Source: Polyangia bacterium
Lineage (GTDB): Bacteria > Myxococcota_A > Polyangia > Polyangiales > Polyangiaceae
NCBI GenBank assembly: GCA_030426145.1
Contig: JAUHZF010000066.1
Location: forward strand, 1 to 32,055
DNA: 32,055 bases
Direction of reading: 5' to 3'
Positions 22,866-29,817 of the stretch are shown here, piece after piece (position 1 is the first letter of the stretch; each line of letters begins with the position of its first letter). The notes beneath the pieces were generated by a model, which worked only from the letters and a program-made list of their open reading frames with translations, did no database searches and was not told the DNA's origin. The position numbers and the translations under genes are program-made.

Positions 22866-24482
22866 GTGCAGTTGCAACCAGGCGCCGTCATTGCGGAGCG
22901 ATTCCGGCTGATCCGTCAGCTCGGACGCGGTGGCATGGGTGAGGTCTGGGCCGCGCAGCACATCAGCCTCGACATTCCCTGCGCGGTGAAGTTCATCCAC
23001 GCCGAGTCGGCATCTCGGCCGGAGACGAGGGCGCGCTTCGAACGGGAGGCCAAGGCTGCGGCGCAGCTGCGCAGCCCCAACGTGGTCCAGATCCTCGACT
23101 ACGGCGTGTCGGGCGAGATGCCCTACATCGCCATGGAGTACCTCGAGGGGGAGGCGCTGAGCGCGCGGCTCGAGCGGCGCGGCAGGCTCGCCCCCGCCGA
23201 GACCTACCGGATCGTGGCCGGAATCGCGAAGGCGCTGCAGAAGGCCCACCAGGCGGGCATCGTGCATCGCGATCTGAAGCCGGAGAACGTCTTCCTCGTG
23301 CCCGACCTCGACGGTGAAGTGGCGAAGGTCCTCGACTTCGGCGTCGCCAAGCAGCACGACACGCTCAACTCCAACACCCAGACCGGCGCGCTCTTGGGTA
23401 CCCCCTACTACATGAGCCCGGAGCAAGCCCAGGGGGTCAAGGAGCTCGACCATCGCGCAGACCTCTGGTCGCTCGGGGTGCTCGCGTTCCGATGCATCAC
23501 AGGCGAGCTTCCCTTCAAGAGCCAGGCCCTCGGCGATCTCCTCATCAAGATCGTCACCCACCCCATCCCGGTTCCGAGCCAGCTCAATCCGCAGAGTCCG
23601 CCCGGTTTCGACGTCTGGTACGCGCGCGCTGCGGAGCGCGACCTCAGTCGGCGGTTCAGCTCGGCTTGGGAAATGGCGGAGCAGCTCGGCGTTGCGCTCG
23701 GCTTGAAGGCGGGGACCCTCACCCCGGCCGCGCCGGCGCAGTCGCCGGGGCTCGACCGCACCGTCATCGCGGGCGACGACAGCTACCCGGCCATGCCCTT
23801 CGCCCAGTCGGGCGCGTCGCAGGCCGACGTGCAGCCGTCCCCAGCGGGGTTCGGCGGAAGCTACGGCGCCGTGCCCGCCGGTTCGGTGTCGTCGCATTCT
23901 GCTGGTGTGACGGGCCAGTCAGGCACGGCCCACGCGCCCGCGGCATCGATGCAGCCCCCAGCTGGGGGGCTCGGCGCGACGCAGATCTCGACCGCGCCCT
24001 ATGCGCATCAGACCCATGGGCAACAAATGCCCAGCGGCAGCGTGGGCGGGGTCACGGCCACCGCGACCCCGCGCCGCGGTGGAGGTCTTCGGCTCGCGCT
24101 CGTGCTCGCGAGCCTGGCCGTGGTCGGGGTGGTGGCCGGCGTGCTCGTCATGGCGCGCGGTGATGGCTCCGATGCAGACGCGACGCCGGCCGTCTCTTTC
24201 GATGAGGTCGAGCCAGACGCATCGCAACCCGACGCTCGTGAGCCAGAGCCCGAGACGGCTCCGAAGCCGTCGACCGAAGCGCCGGCCGACGCCCCCGACG
24301 AGACGGAGGTGGAAGACGCATCGCCCCCTGGCAAGGACCCCTCAGCAGAAGGTGAGGGGGGAGCCTCCGCCGAGGCGCCGCCTGCGCCCGCGCCCAACAC
24401 CGTCGCGCCTACGCCTCGCCCCCGGCCCCGTCCTTCACCCAAGACGCCGCCTAAGCCCAAGGGTTACGATCCTGGTTTCTGA
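22866..24482 (+). CDS. Membrane-anchored Ser/Thr protein kinase (PknB-like)
   Basis: 538 residues with a GTG start. Residues about 12-275 are a full Hanks-type kinase: glycine loop LGRGGMGEVWAAQH, Lys42 in CAVKF, HRDLKPEN with Asp136, DFG at Asp157 and the APE-like GTPYYMSPEQAQG. A 130-residue Ala/Ser/Gly/Pro-rich linker follows, then one hydrophobic span (about 408-431, LRLALVLASLAVVGVVAGVL). The tail of about 105 residues is acidic, then Pro/Lys-rich, and ends in repeated PRP/PKP; it would be periplasmic. All catalytic residues are present, unlike in the kinase at 1133. It is followed after three bases by a TPR/PEGA-like membrane protein and the two are surely cotranscribed. Confidence 0.95.
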   Translation: MQLQPGAVIAERFRLIRQLGRGGMGEVWAAQHISLDIPCAVKFIHAESASRPETRARFEREAKAAAQLRSPNVVQILDYGVSGEMPYIAMEYLEGEALSARLERRGRLAPAETYRIVAGIAKALQKAHQAGIVHRDLKPENVFLVPDLDGEVAKVLDFGVAKQHDTLNSNTQTGALLGTPYYMSPEQAQGVKELDHRADLWSLGVLAFRCITGELPFKSQALGDLLIKIVTHPIPVPSQLNPQSPPGFDVWYARAAERDLSRRFSSAWEMAEQLGVALGLKAGTLTPAAPAQSPGLDRTVIAGDDSYPAMPFAQSGASQADVQPSPAGFGGSYGAVPAGSVSSHSAGVTGQSGTAHAPAASMQPPAGGLGATQISTAPYAHQTHGQQMPSGSVGGVTATATPRRGGGLRLALVLASLAVVGVVAGVLVMARGDGSDADATPAVSFDEVEPDASQPDAREPEPETAPKPSTEAPADAPDETEVEDASPPGKDPSAEGEGGASAEAPPAPAPNTVAPTPRPRPRPSPKTPPKPKGYDPGF

Positions 24483-24485
24483 GCC

Positions 24486-25463
24486 ATGCACCGCATCGCC
24501 TCTTTCACGCTGGTCACGCTCCTTCTCCTCCTCCTCACCACCGCGGCAAGCGCCGACGACGCGGCCGACAAGTCGACCGCCCGCGAGCTCGCGATCGATG
24601 GTGCGTCGGCCCTCGAGGCCAAGGACTACGAAACGGCGGCCGACTGTTTTGCCCGTGCGGAGGCGCTCTTTCACGCTCCCACGCTGGTTCTGGGGCTTGC
24701 ACGGGCGCAGGCCGGACTCGGGAAGTACGTGGAGGCGCGCGAGTCCTACCAGGCGGTGATCCGCGAAACCCTCGACGACGAAGCGTCCGATGCCTTCCGT
24801 GACGCGAAGGCCCAAGCCGAGAAGGAGATCGTCGAGGTCGAGGCCAAGATCGCCTGGATCATCATCCGGGTGAAAGGGCCGAAGGACGTGCCGGGAGCCA
24901 AGCTCGACGGTGAAGAGCTGCCCGCGGCGGCCCTCGGGGTACGGCGTCCGGTCAATCCTGGAGAGCACCGGCTCGAGGTGAGCGCGGAGGGCTTCGCCCG
25001 CGGCGTGCAGACCTTCGAAGTGACGCCCGGCGAAGGGCGCGAGGTCGTGATCACCCTCGAGGAAGCCCCCGACGATGTGACGCCGGGCGAAGAAGGTGAT
25101 GGCCTGAGCCCACTCGCCATCGCTGGCATCGGAACCCTCGGTCTCGGAGGAGCGGCCCTCGTGGTGGGCGGCGTGATGGGCGGCCTCGCCCTCGGCAAGC
25201 ACGGCGACCTCACCGATGCGTGCGATGAGGCGTCCGTCTGCCCCGCCTCGGAGCAAGGCACGCTCGATGACTTCCGTACCTTCGGAAACGCGTCGACCGG
25301 TCTCATCGTCGCGGGGGGGGTGCTCGCCGCCGTGGGCGTCACGCTCCTGGTCGTCGGTCTCGGCGATGAGGGCGACGAGGGCCCCGACAGTGCTCGTGTC
25401 CTGCGCCTCACGCCCCTGGCCGCTCCGGGCTTCGCCGGGTTGTCGGTCCAGGGCGCCTTTTAG
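24486..25463 (+). CDS. Exported TPR/PEGA-like membrane protein paired with the kinase
   Basis: 325 residues with ATG at 24486, three bases after the kinase stop. A Sec signal peptide (IASFTLVTLLLLLLTTAASA) leads to two TPR-like hairpins (GASALEAKDYETAADCFARAE). Residues about 124-196 resemble a PEGA domain: IIIRVKGPKDVPGAKLDG, then a strand ending PGEHRLEVSAEGF. Two hydrophobic Gly-rich spans (about 205-235 and 270-292) bracket a short Cys-containing loop. This architecture is common beside myxobacterial Ser/Thr kinases, where it is thought to act in the same pathway at the envelope; a direct interaction here is inferred from the operon only. Confidence 0.85.
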   Translation: MHRIASFTLVTLLLLLLTTAASADDAADKSTARELAIDGASALEAKDYETAADCFARAEALFHAPTLVLGLARAQAGLGKYVEARESYQAVIRETLDDEASDAFRDAKAQAEKEIVEVEAKIAWIIIRVKGPKDVPGAKLDGEELPAAALGVRRPVNPGEHRLEVSAEGFARGVQTFEVTPGEGREVVITLEEAPDDVTPGEEGDGLSPLAIAGIGTLGLGGAALVVGGVMGGLALGKHGDLTDACDEASVCPASEQGTLDDFRTFGNASTGLIVAGGVLAAVGVTLLVVGLGDEGDEGPDSARVLRLTPLAAPGFAGLSVQGAF

Positions 25464-25511
25464 ATCGCGTTTTCGAGTCTCGAGTTTCGAGCACGAGCAC
25501 GTAGGGGCGAT

Positions 25512-25898
25512 TCAGGGGCTGCCCCCGGTACCGTCGGTCCCGCCGCCGCCCGAGCTACTCATGCCGCCGTCGCCGCCCCCGCCGCTGATGCCGCCCTGAC
25601 CGCCGGAACCACCCCCGGTGCCGCCGGCCCCGCCGCCTCCGTCGGCGCTGCTCACGCCGCCGTCGCCGCCTTCCCCGTTCATGCCGCCCTCCCCGCCGGA
25701 AGCCCCCCCGGTGCCTCCGGCGCCACCGTCGGAGACGACGCTGCCATCGGCCGGGTTGACGAGGCACATGCCGCGGGTGCAGGTGAGGCCTTCGTCGCAT
25801 TCGGAGTTGCGGAGGCAAGCGTCACCGGGGACGCAGCCTCCGTACGATAGGACGCTGACCAGGAAGAGTGCGCCGAGGCCCGCCACGAACAAACGCAT
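25512..25898 (-). CDS. Gly-rich predicted lipoprotein with internal duplication
   Basis: 128 residues from ATG 25898 (an ATG at 25922 in the same frame adds MGDALSSP). The signal peptide MRLFVAGLGALFLVSVLSY ends in lipobox YGGC. A short six-cysteine module (CVPGDACLRNSECDEGLTC, then CTRG-MC) follows. The remainder is a Gly/Ser/Asp-rich chain built from two similar blocks of about 28-30 residues, each running DGGAGGTGG or DGGGGAGGTGG to GGDGG-VSS/MSS. At DNA level the blocks are direct repeats at 25654-25740 and 25561-25653. The function is unknown; such chains are surface spacers or adhesive segments. The start codon is embedded in a perfect palindrome. Confidence 0.75.
   Translation of the reverse strand: MRLFVAGLGALFLVSVLSYGGCVPGDACLRNSECDEGLTCTRGMCLVNPADGSVVSDGGAGGTGGASGGEGGMNGEGGDGGVSSADGGGGAGGTGGGSGGQGGISGGGGDGGMSSSGGGGTDGTGGSP
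25561..25740. repeat. Two imperfect direct repeats of about 90 bp inside the Gly-rich lipoprotein gene
   Basis: The segments 25561-25653 and 25654-25740 align along most of their length (shared blocks GCCGCCGTCGCCGCC, ATGCCGCCCT, CCGCCGGAA, CCCCCGGTGCC). They encode the two Gly-rich blocks, so the gene has grown by a tandem duplication. Confidence 0.75.
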
Positions 25899-25924
25899 GG
25901 GCGATGACAGTGCATCGCCCATGC
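25895..25924. promoter_or_regulatory. Perfect 12-bp-arm palindrome at the start of the Gly-rich lipoprotein gene
   Basis: The arms GCATGGGCGATG (25895-25906) and CATCGCCCATGC (25913-25924) are perfect inverted copies around the loop ACAGTG. The ATG at 25898 lies inside one arm and the ATG at 25922 in the other. It can be an operator or a message hairpin that hides the start codon. Confidence 0.6.
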
Positions 25925-26000
25925 CAGTGCACGCCAGAGCCCTAGGTCCTCGGAAGGTGGGGAGGCTCCCCCCCGCAACCGTCAGAGGCTTGGCGGTTCG

Positions 26001-27470
26001 TCAGGAGCCCGGCACTTCGAGCCGGCTCTGATCGGGTCCGATGCGATGGACCTTGAGGGTGTTGGTGTGAAGCCCAGCACCGGCGGGAACGGCGAGGGTG
26101 ACGACGAGCTTGTCTCCGTGCGCGACGAGACCGCGTTGGATGAGCAGGCGCTCGGCTCGTTCGATGGTCGACTCGGTTCCTTCGTTGTCTTGGATGTCGA
26201 ACGGGATGGCAGTGACGCCCCAGTAGGCGGCGAGACGGTGGCAGGCGTCACGGTCCATGGTGAGGGCGATGATCGGCACGGGGGGGCGGTAATCACTCAG
26301 CAGCGTAGGGGCGATACCGTGGATGCTGATGGTGCAGATGGCCCGGATGTTGGGAAGCGAGCGGGCCGCGGCGGCGGCGGCGTGCGCGATGGCGTTGGAG
26401 GTGTTGGGAATGTCGAGGGGGGCCATCTCGTGCAGGGACTGGCGGTACCGGCTCGACTGCTCCACCTCGCGGATGATCCGACGCATGGTGTCGACCACGA
26501 GCGCGGGGTGCTTGCCGGTGGCGGTCTCGGCCGAGAGCATCACGGCGTCGCTCTGATCGAGCACGGCGTTGGCCACGTCGGAGGCCTCGGCGCGGGTGGG
26601 GAAGGCGCTCTCGACCATCGACTCCAGCATCTGGGTCGCGGTGATGACGAGCTTGCCGCGGCGATTGGCGCCCTCGATGGCCTGCTTCTGGATGAGTGGC
26701 ACCTTCTCGGGTCCCATCTCCACCCCGAGGTCACCGCGGGCGACCATGATCCCGTCCACCACGTCGAGGATGGCGTCGAGCCGTTCCACGGCCTCCGGCT
26801 TCTCGATCTTGGCCACGATGGGGGTGTGTTTGCCGAGGCTGCGGAGCCTGTCGCGCGCATGCGCGATGTCGTCGGGCCCACGTACGAAGGAAAGACTCAC
26901 GAAGTCGACGCCGAGCTCGGCGCCGAAGGCGAGGTCGTCGAGGTCCTTGGCGGTGAGGGAAGGCGCCGAGACGGCGACCCCAGGGAGGTTGATGCCCTTG
27001 CGGTCCTTGATCGGCCCGCCCACTTCGACGGAGCAGGTGACCTCGTCGCCATGGAACGCGGTGACCCGCATGCGGATGAGGCCATCGTCGACGAGGATGG
27101 TGTCGCCCACGCTCACGTCGTTGGCGAAGGCGGCATAGGTGGTCACGAGGCGGTCGTCGGTCTGCTCCTCGCCGTGCACGATGGTCACGACCTCGCCCTC
27201 GGCGACCTCCACGCAGCCGTCCTTCAGGCGTCCCATGCGGATCTTCGGACCCTGCAGATCCTGAAGGATGGCGACCTCGATGCCCGCGCGCTCCGCGGCG
27301 TCGCGTACCCGCTGGAAGGTGCGCCGGTGGTCTTCGTGTGAGCCGTGGGAGAAGTTGAGCCGGGCGACGTTCATCCCCCGCGCGATGAGCGCGTCGAGAA
27401 CCTCGTCACGGTTCGACGCCGGCCCAAGGGTGCATACGATCTTCGTCTGTTTCGCCAGCCAGTCCACCAT
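26001..27470 (-). CDS. pyk: Pyruvate kinase
   Basis: 489 residues from the ATG at 27470, which has GGAG about nine bases upstream; the frame is open further but not coding-like. It catalyses phosphoenolpyruvate + ADP to pyruvate + ATP in glycolysis. Visible signatures: TKIVCTLGPASN, ARLNFSHGSHEDH, DLQGPKIRMG, the active-site helix IVAKIEKPEAVERLD with its lysine, MVARGDLGVEMG, and ATQMLESM with PTRAEASDVANAVLD. The C-terminal allosteric domain is complete. It is preceded on the same strand by a long untranslated region holding a small-RNA candidate and terminator, so pyk needs its own promoter between 27553 and 27480. Confidence 0.97.
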   Translation of the reverse strand: MVDWLAKQTKIVCTLGPASNRDEVLDALIARGMNVARLNFSHGSHEDHRRTFQRVRDAAERAGIEVAILQDLQGPKIRMGRLKDGCVEVAEGEVVTIVHGEEQTDDRLVTTYAAFANDVSVGDTILVDDGLIRMRVTAFHGDEVTCSVEVGGPIKDRKGINLPGVAVSAPSLTAKDLDDLAFGAELGVDFVSLSFVRGPDDIAHARDRLRSLGKHTPIVAKIEKPEAVERLDAILDVVDGIMVARGDLGVEMGPEKVPLIQKQAIEGANRRGKLVITATQMLESMVESAFPTRAEASDVANAVLDQSDAVMLSAETATGKHPALVVDTMRRIIREVEQSSRYRQSLHEMAPLDIPNTSNAIAHAAAAAARSLPNIRAICTISIHGIAPTLLSDYRPPVPIIALTMDRDACHRLAAYWGVTAIPFDIQDNEGTESTIERAERLLIQRGLVAHGDKLVVTLAVPAGAGLHTNTLKVHRIGPDQSRLEVPGS

Positions 27471-27552
27471 CGGTCTCTCCCTCGCTCGAGGGCCGACCCC
27501 AGCCCCCGCCATCGCTTCGTACCGCGGGCACGACCGGGCGCCCAGAGGGCCC

Positions 27553-27592
27553 ACAAAAGACCCCCGCCCGATGCCGAGGCACCGGGCGGGGG
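27553..27592 (-). terminator. Rho-independent terminator
   Basis: On the minus strand CCCCCGCCCG and CGGGCGGGGG form ten GC pairs, and TGCC/GGCA extends the stem inside the loop. TCTTTTGT follows directly. It ends minus-strand transcription arriving from 27725 or from the DsbA gene, ahead of pyk. Confidence 0.75.
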
Positions 27593-27725
27593 ATGCGACA
27601 CGATTGGTTTAGGAGAGCGATGCGAAGGTGTGCGGGGTGACGCGCACCGGGTAACCGACGACGAAGGAGCGATGCGATGCGTTGTGGGGGTGGTGTCGTC
27701 GGTTACCCGCTGCGCGGGACACCCC
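27555..27725 (-). ncRNA. Candidate sigma-54-dependent small RNA, about 170 nt
   Basis: A long hairpin begins at 27725 on the minus strand. GGGGTG pairs with CACCCC (27639-27634), CGCGCA (27716-27711) with TGCGCG (27646-27641), and CGGGTAACCGACGAC (27709-27695) with GTCGTCGGTTACCCG (27662-27648): 27 pairs with two small internal loops. A close sigma-54 consensus predicts the start at about 27722. The hairpin loop and the linker downstream each carry CGCATCGCTC followed by CTT or TCCT, a pyrimidine motif able to pair with AGGAG ribosome sites. The terminator at 27592-27553 closes the unit. No coding frame with a ribosome site lies in it. Alternatives are a pyk leader with an attenuator, or a 3' structure of the DsbA message. 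Confidence 0.5.
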
Positions 27726-27732
27726 TAGCCAT

Positions 27733-27748
27733 TGCAGCGCGCGTGCCA
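27733..27748 (-). promoter_or_regulatory. Sigma-54-type promoter, near-consensus
   Basis: The minus strand reads TGGCACGCGCGCTGCA. Compared with TGGCACG-N4-TTGCA there is one mismatch (C for the first T), and GG and GC are ten bases apart as required. The predicted start falls within three bases of the first pair of the hairpin at 27725. No enhancer-binding site was sought by computation. Confidence 0.55.
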
Positions 27749-27884
27749 CCCACTCACGGCGTCGACGCCCATTCCAAGTGGCTGAAAAGACGTCGCAGCC
27801 TCGCGAGGGTCGCGGTCTGGCTGTCCCGTGCTTGCGTCAATGCGTCCGCACCTGGCTCGGTACGGGCGCGGATGGATTGACGCT

Positions 27885-29750
27885 TCAGGGCTGTCGCTTC
27901 TTCTTCAGGGCCAGCTCGATGAGCTTCTCGAACTTCTGGGTCGGCTGCGCCCCACTCAAGTAGAAGCCGTTGATCACGAAACTCGGGGTGCCCCGGATCC
28001 CGGCCTTTTCGGCCATGGCCACCTCGGCATCGATGTCGGCTTGATGCTTGGCGTTGTCGATCGCGTCGATGAAGGCGGGCAGGTTGAGCTTGAGCTGTCG
28101 CGCGTAGTCGATGAGCGTGTCACGGCTCAGATCCGACGACCGGCTCCAGATGAGGTCGTGCATCTTCCAGAAGGCGACATTGCCACCCTGCCGAAAGGCC
28201 TCCTGGGCGGCATTGTGGGCGCGCGGCGCATCGGTGTGAAACGCGAGCGGCCGGTGGCGGAAGGCGATGCGAACCCGGGTGCCGTACTGCGCCTGGATCT
28301 GGGAGAGGGTCGTCTGGACCCGCGAGCAGAAAGGGCACTGAAAGTCGACGAAGGCGTTGATGGTCACGGGGGCGAAGCGGTTGCCGCGGATGGGGGTGTT
28401 CTTGCCCGGGGCAGTGACCGTCTTCTGCTCCGGAGGCGGCGGCTCTTTGCCATTGGCGGTGAGCGCCGCGTAAAGCCGCGAGAGCGGGATGCCACCCTGC
28501 AGGAGCTTGCGAGCGCGGATCAGCTCTTCGTCGATGATGGTCGCGAACTCGGCCTCGGGCCGGGCCCCGACCAGGCGGCGGCCGTTGATGAAGAAGTGCG
28601 GCGTGCCGCTCGCTTCGAAGTCGGAAGCGACCAACTGGTCGGCCTTGATGATCTTGTCGTGGCGACCCGCGCCGATGGCGGCCATCGTCGCGGCGGGACT
28701 CAGGCCGAGCTGCTGGGCATAGCCCTGGAGGTCTTGATCCTCGAGCGCCTTCTGGTTCTGGAAGAGGAGGTCGTGCGCGGCCCAGAAGCCGGCGTTGCCC
28801 TTGCGCTTGAAGGCTTCGATCGAGAGCTGCGCTGCCGCGTCGGCGTGTTTGTGGAACGGAAGCGGGTTGTGTTTGAAGACCACCCGTAGGTCCTTGCCGT
28901 ATCGTTTTTGAAGGGCCCCTAGCGTGGGCACGACACGGCTGCAGAAGGGGCACTGGAACTCCGAGAAGACGACCAGCGTCACGGGCGCAAAACGCGGTCC
29001 GCGCACGGGCTCGTCGCCGCGGAGGGGCAGCTTCCACACCGTCGTGGTGTCGGCCTTGGGGCGCGACGACCTCGCCTGTGGCTTCGTGAAGTTCTGCTGG
29101 GTGCGGCGCTGCGAGAGCTCGGCCTTGGGCACGCCGGACGCGGCGAGCTTGCGCGTCTCGGTGAGCTCGAGGTCGATCTCGCTCACGAAGGTGCTGAGCG
29201 GTCGGGCTCCACTGAGGAAGCGGCCGTTGATGAAAAAGGCCGGCGTGCCTCGTACCCCGACACGCTGACCGAAGAAGATGTCATCCTCGACTTGCTGGCG
29301 TACGGCCGCGCCGTCGTGCCGGAGCAGCCCCGGGCTCAGCTGTGCGCTTCGCAGCCAGTCGGCGGGCTTGCCTTTGCGGTTGGCGAAGACTGCGCTCACG
29401 AACCGTTCGTAGGCCGCGAGTCCGCGATGGTCGTGCACGATGAGCGCGATGCGCGCGGCTTGCTTGGCGTTCTTGTGAAAGGGCAGGGGGAACTGCTTGT
29501 GCACGATCCGGAGCTGAGTCTGTCCGTAGCGCTGCTTGAGCTGGTCGACGGTGGCGTGGGCCTTGGCGCAGTAGGGGCACTCCATGTCGTTGAACCAGAA
29601 CATGGTGACCGGGGCATCACTGCGGCCCCAGACCACGTCGTCGCCGGTGACGGGGAGCGGGTCGGCCTTGCTCTTGGCCCAGGCGGGCGAGTCGAGGGTG
29701 ACCCCCAGACTCAAGATGGTCAGCAGGACGAGAAGCACGCGCCGGGCCAT
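27885..29750 (-). CDS. Secreted protein with three tandem DsbA-like thioredoxin domains
   Basis: 621 residues with ATG at 29750. A Sec signal peptide ends near residue 25 (TILSLGVTLDSPAWA) and there is no lipobox, so a periplasmic or secreted protein is expected. Three full DsbA-type domains follow. Their active sites are CPYC (58-61), CPFC (267-270) and CPFC (472-475). Each has its cis-proline loop: GTPAFFINGR (168-177), GTPHFFINGR (382-391) and GTPSFVINGF (587-596). Each repeats PLPFHK or PLAFHT about 30 residues after the active site. Pro-rich or charged linkers lie at 215-245 and 433-452. Single-domain DsbA is about 190-220 residues, so this is a true triplication. The domains would make or reshuffle disulfides in cysteine-rich exported proteins. 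The gene is 67 bases from the helicase gene and may be cotranscribed with it. Confidence 0.93.
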   Translation of the reverse strand: MARRVLLVLLTILSLGVTLDSPAWAKSKADPLPVTGDDVVWGRSDAPVTMFWFNDMECPYCAKAHATVDQLKQRYGQTQLRIVHKQFPLPFHKNAKQAARIALIVHDHRGLAAYERFVSAVFANRKGKPADWLRSAQLSPGLLRHDGAAVRQQVEDDIFFGQRVGVRGTPAFFINGRFLSGARPLSTFVSEIDLELTETRKLAASGVPKAELSQRRTQQNFTKPQARSSRPKADTTTVWKLPLRGDEPVRGPRFAPVTLVVFSEFQCPFCSRVVPTLGALQKRYGKDLRVVFKHNPLPFHKHADAAAQLSIEAFKRKGNAGFWAAHDLLFQNQKALEDQDLQGYAQQLGLSPAATMAAIGAGRHDKIIKADQLVASDFEASGTPHFFINGRRLVGARPEAEFATIIDEELIRARKLLQGGIPLSRLYAALTANGKEPPPPEQKTVTAPGKNTPIRGNRFAPVTINAFVDFQCPFCSRVQTTLSQIQAQYGTRVRIAFRHRPLAFHTDAPRAHNAAQEAFRQGGNVAFWKMHDLIWSRSSDLSRDTLIDYARQLKLNLPAFIDAIDNAKHQADIDAEVAMAEKAGIRGTPSFVINGFYLSGAQPTQKFEKLIELALKKKRQP

Positions 29751-29817
29751 GAAGCGCGGGTAGCACTTCTAGGGCCGAAGCGACAGACGAGCAGCGCCCG
29801 GGACAGGCTTTCGTCGC

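Noticed and set aside
27754-27840. Minus-strand frame of 28 codons (TTG start) just upstream of the sigma-54 motif
   Set aside because: No ribosome site, no recognisable sequence and very short; kept only as a caution that the leader may not be wholly untranslated.
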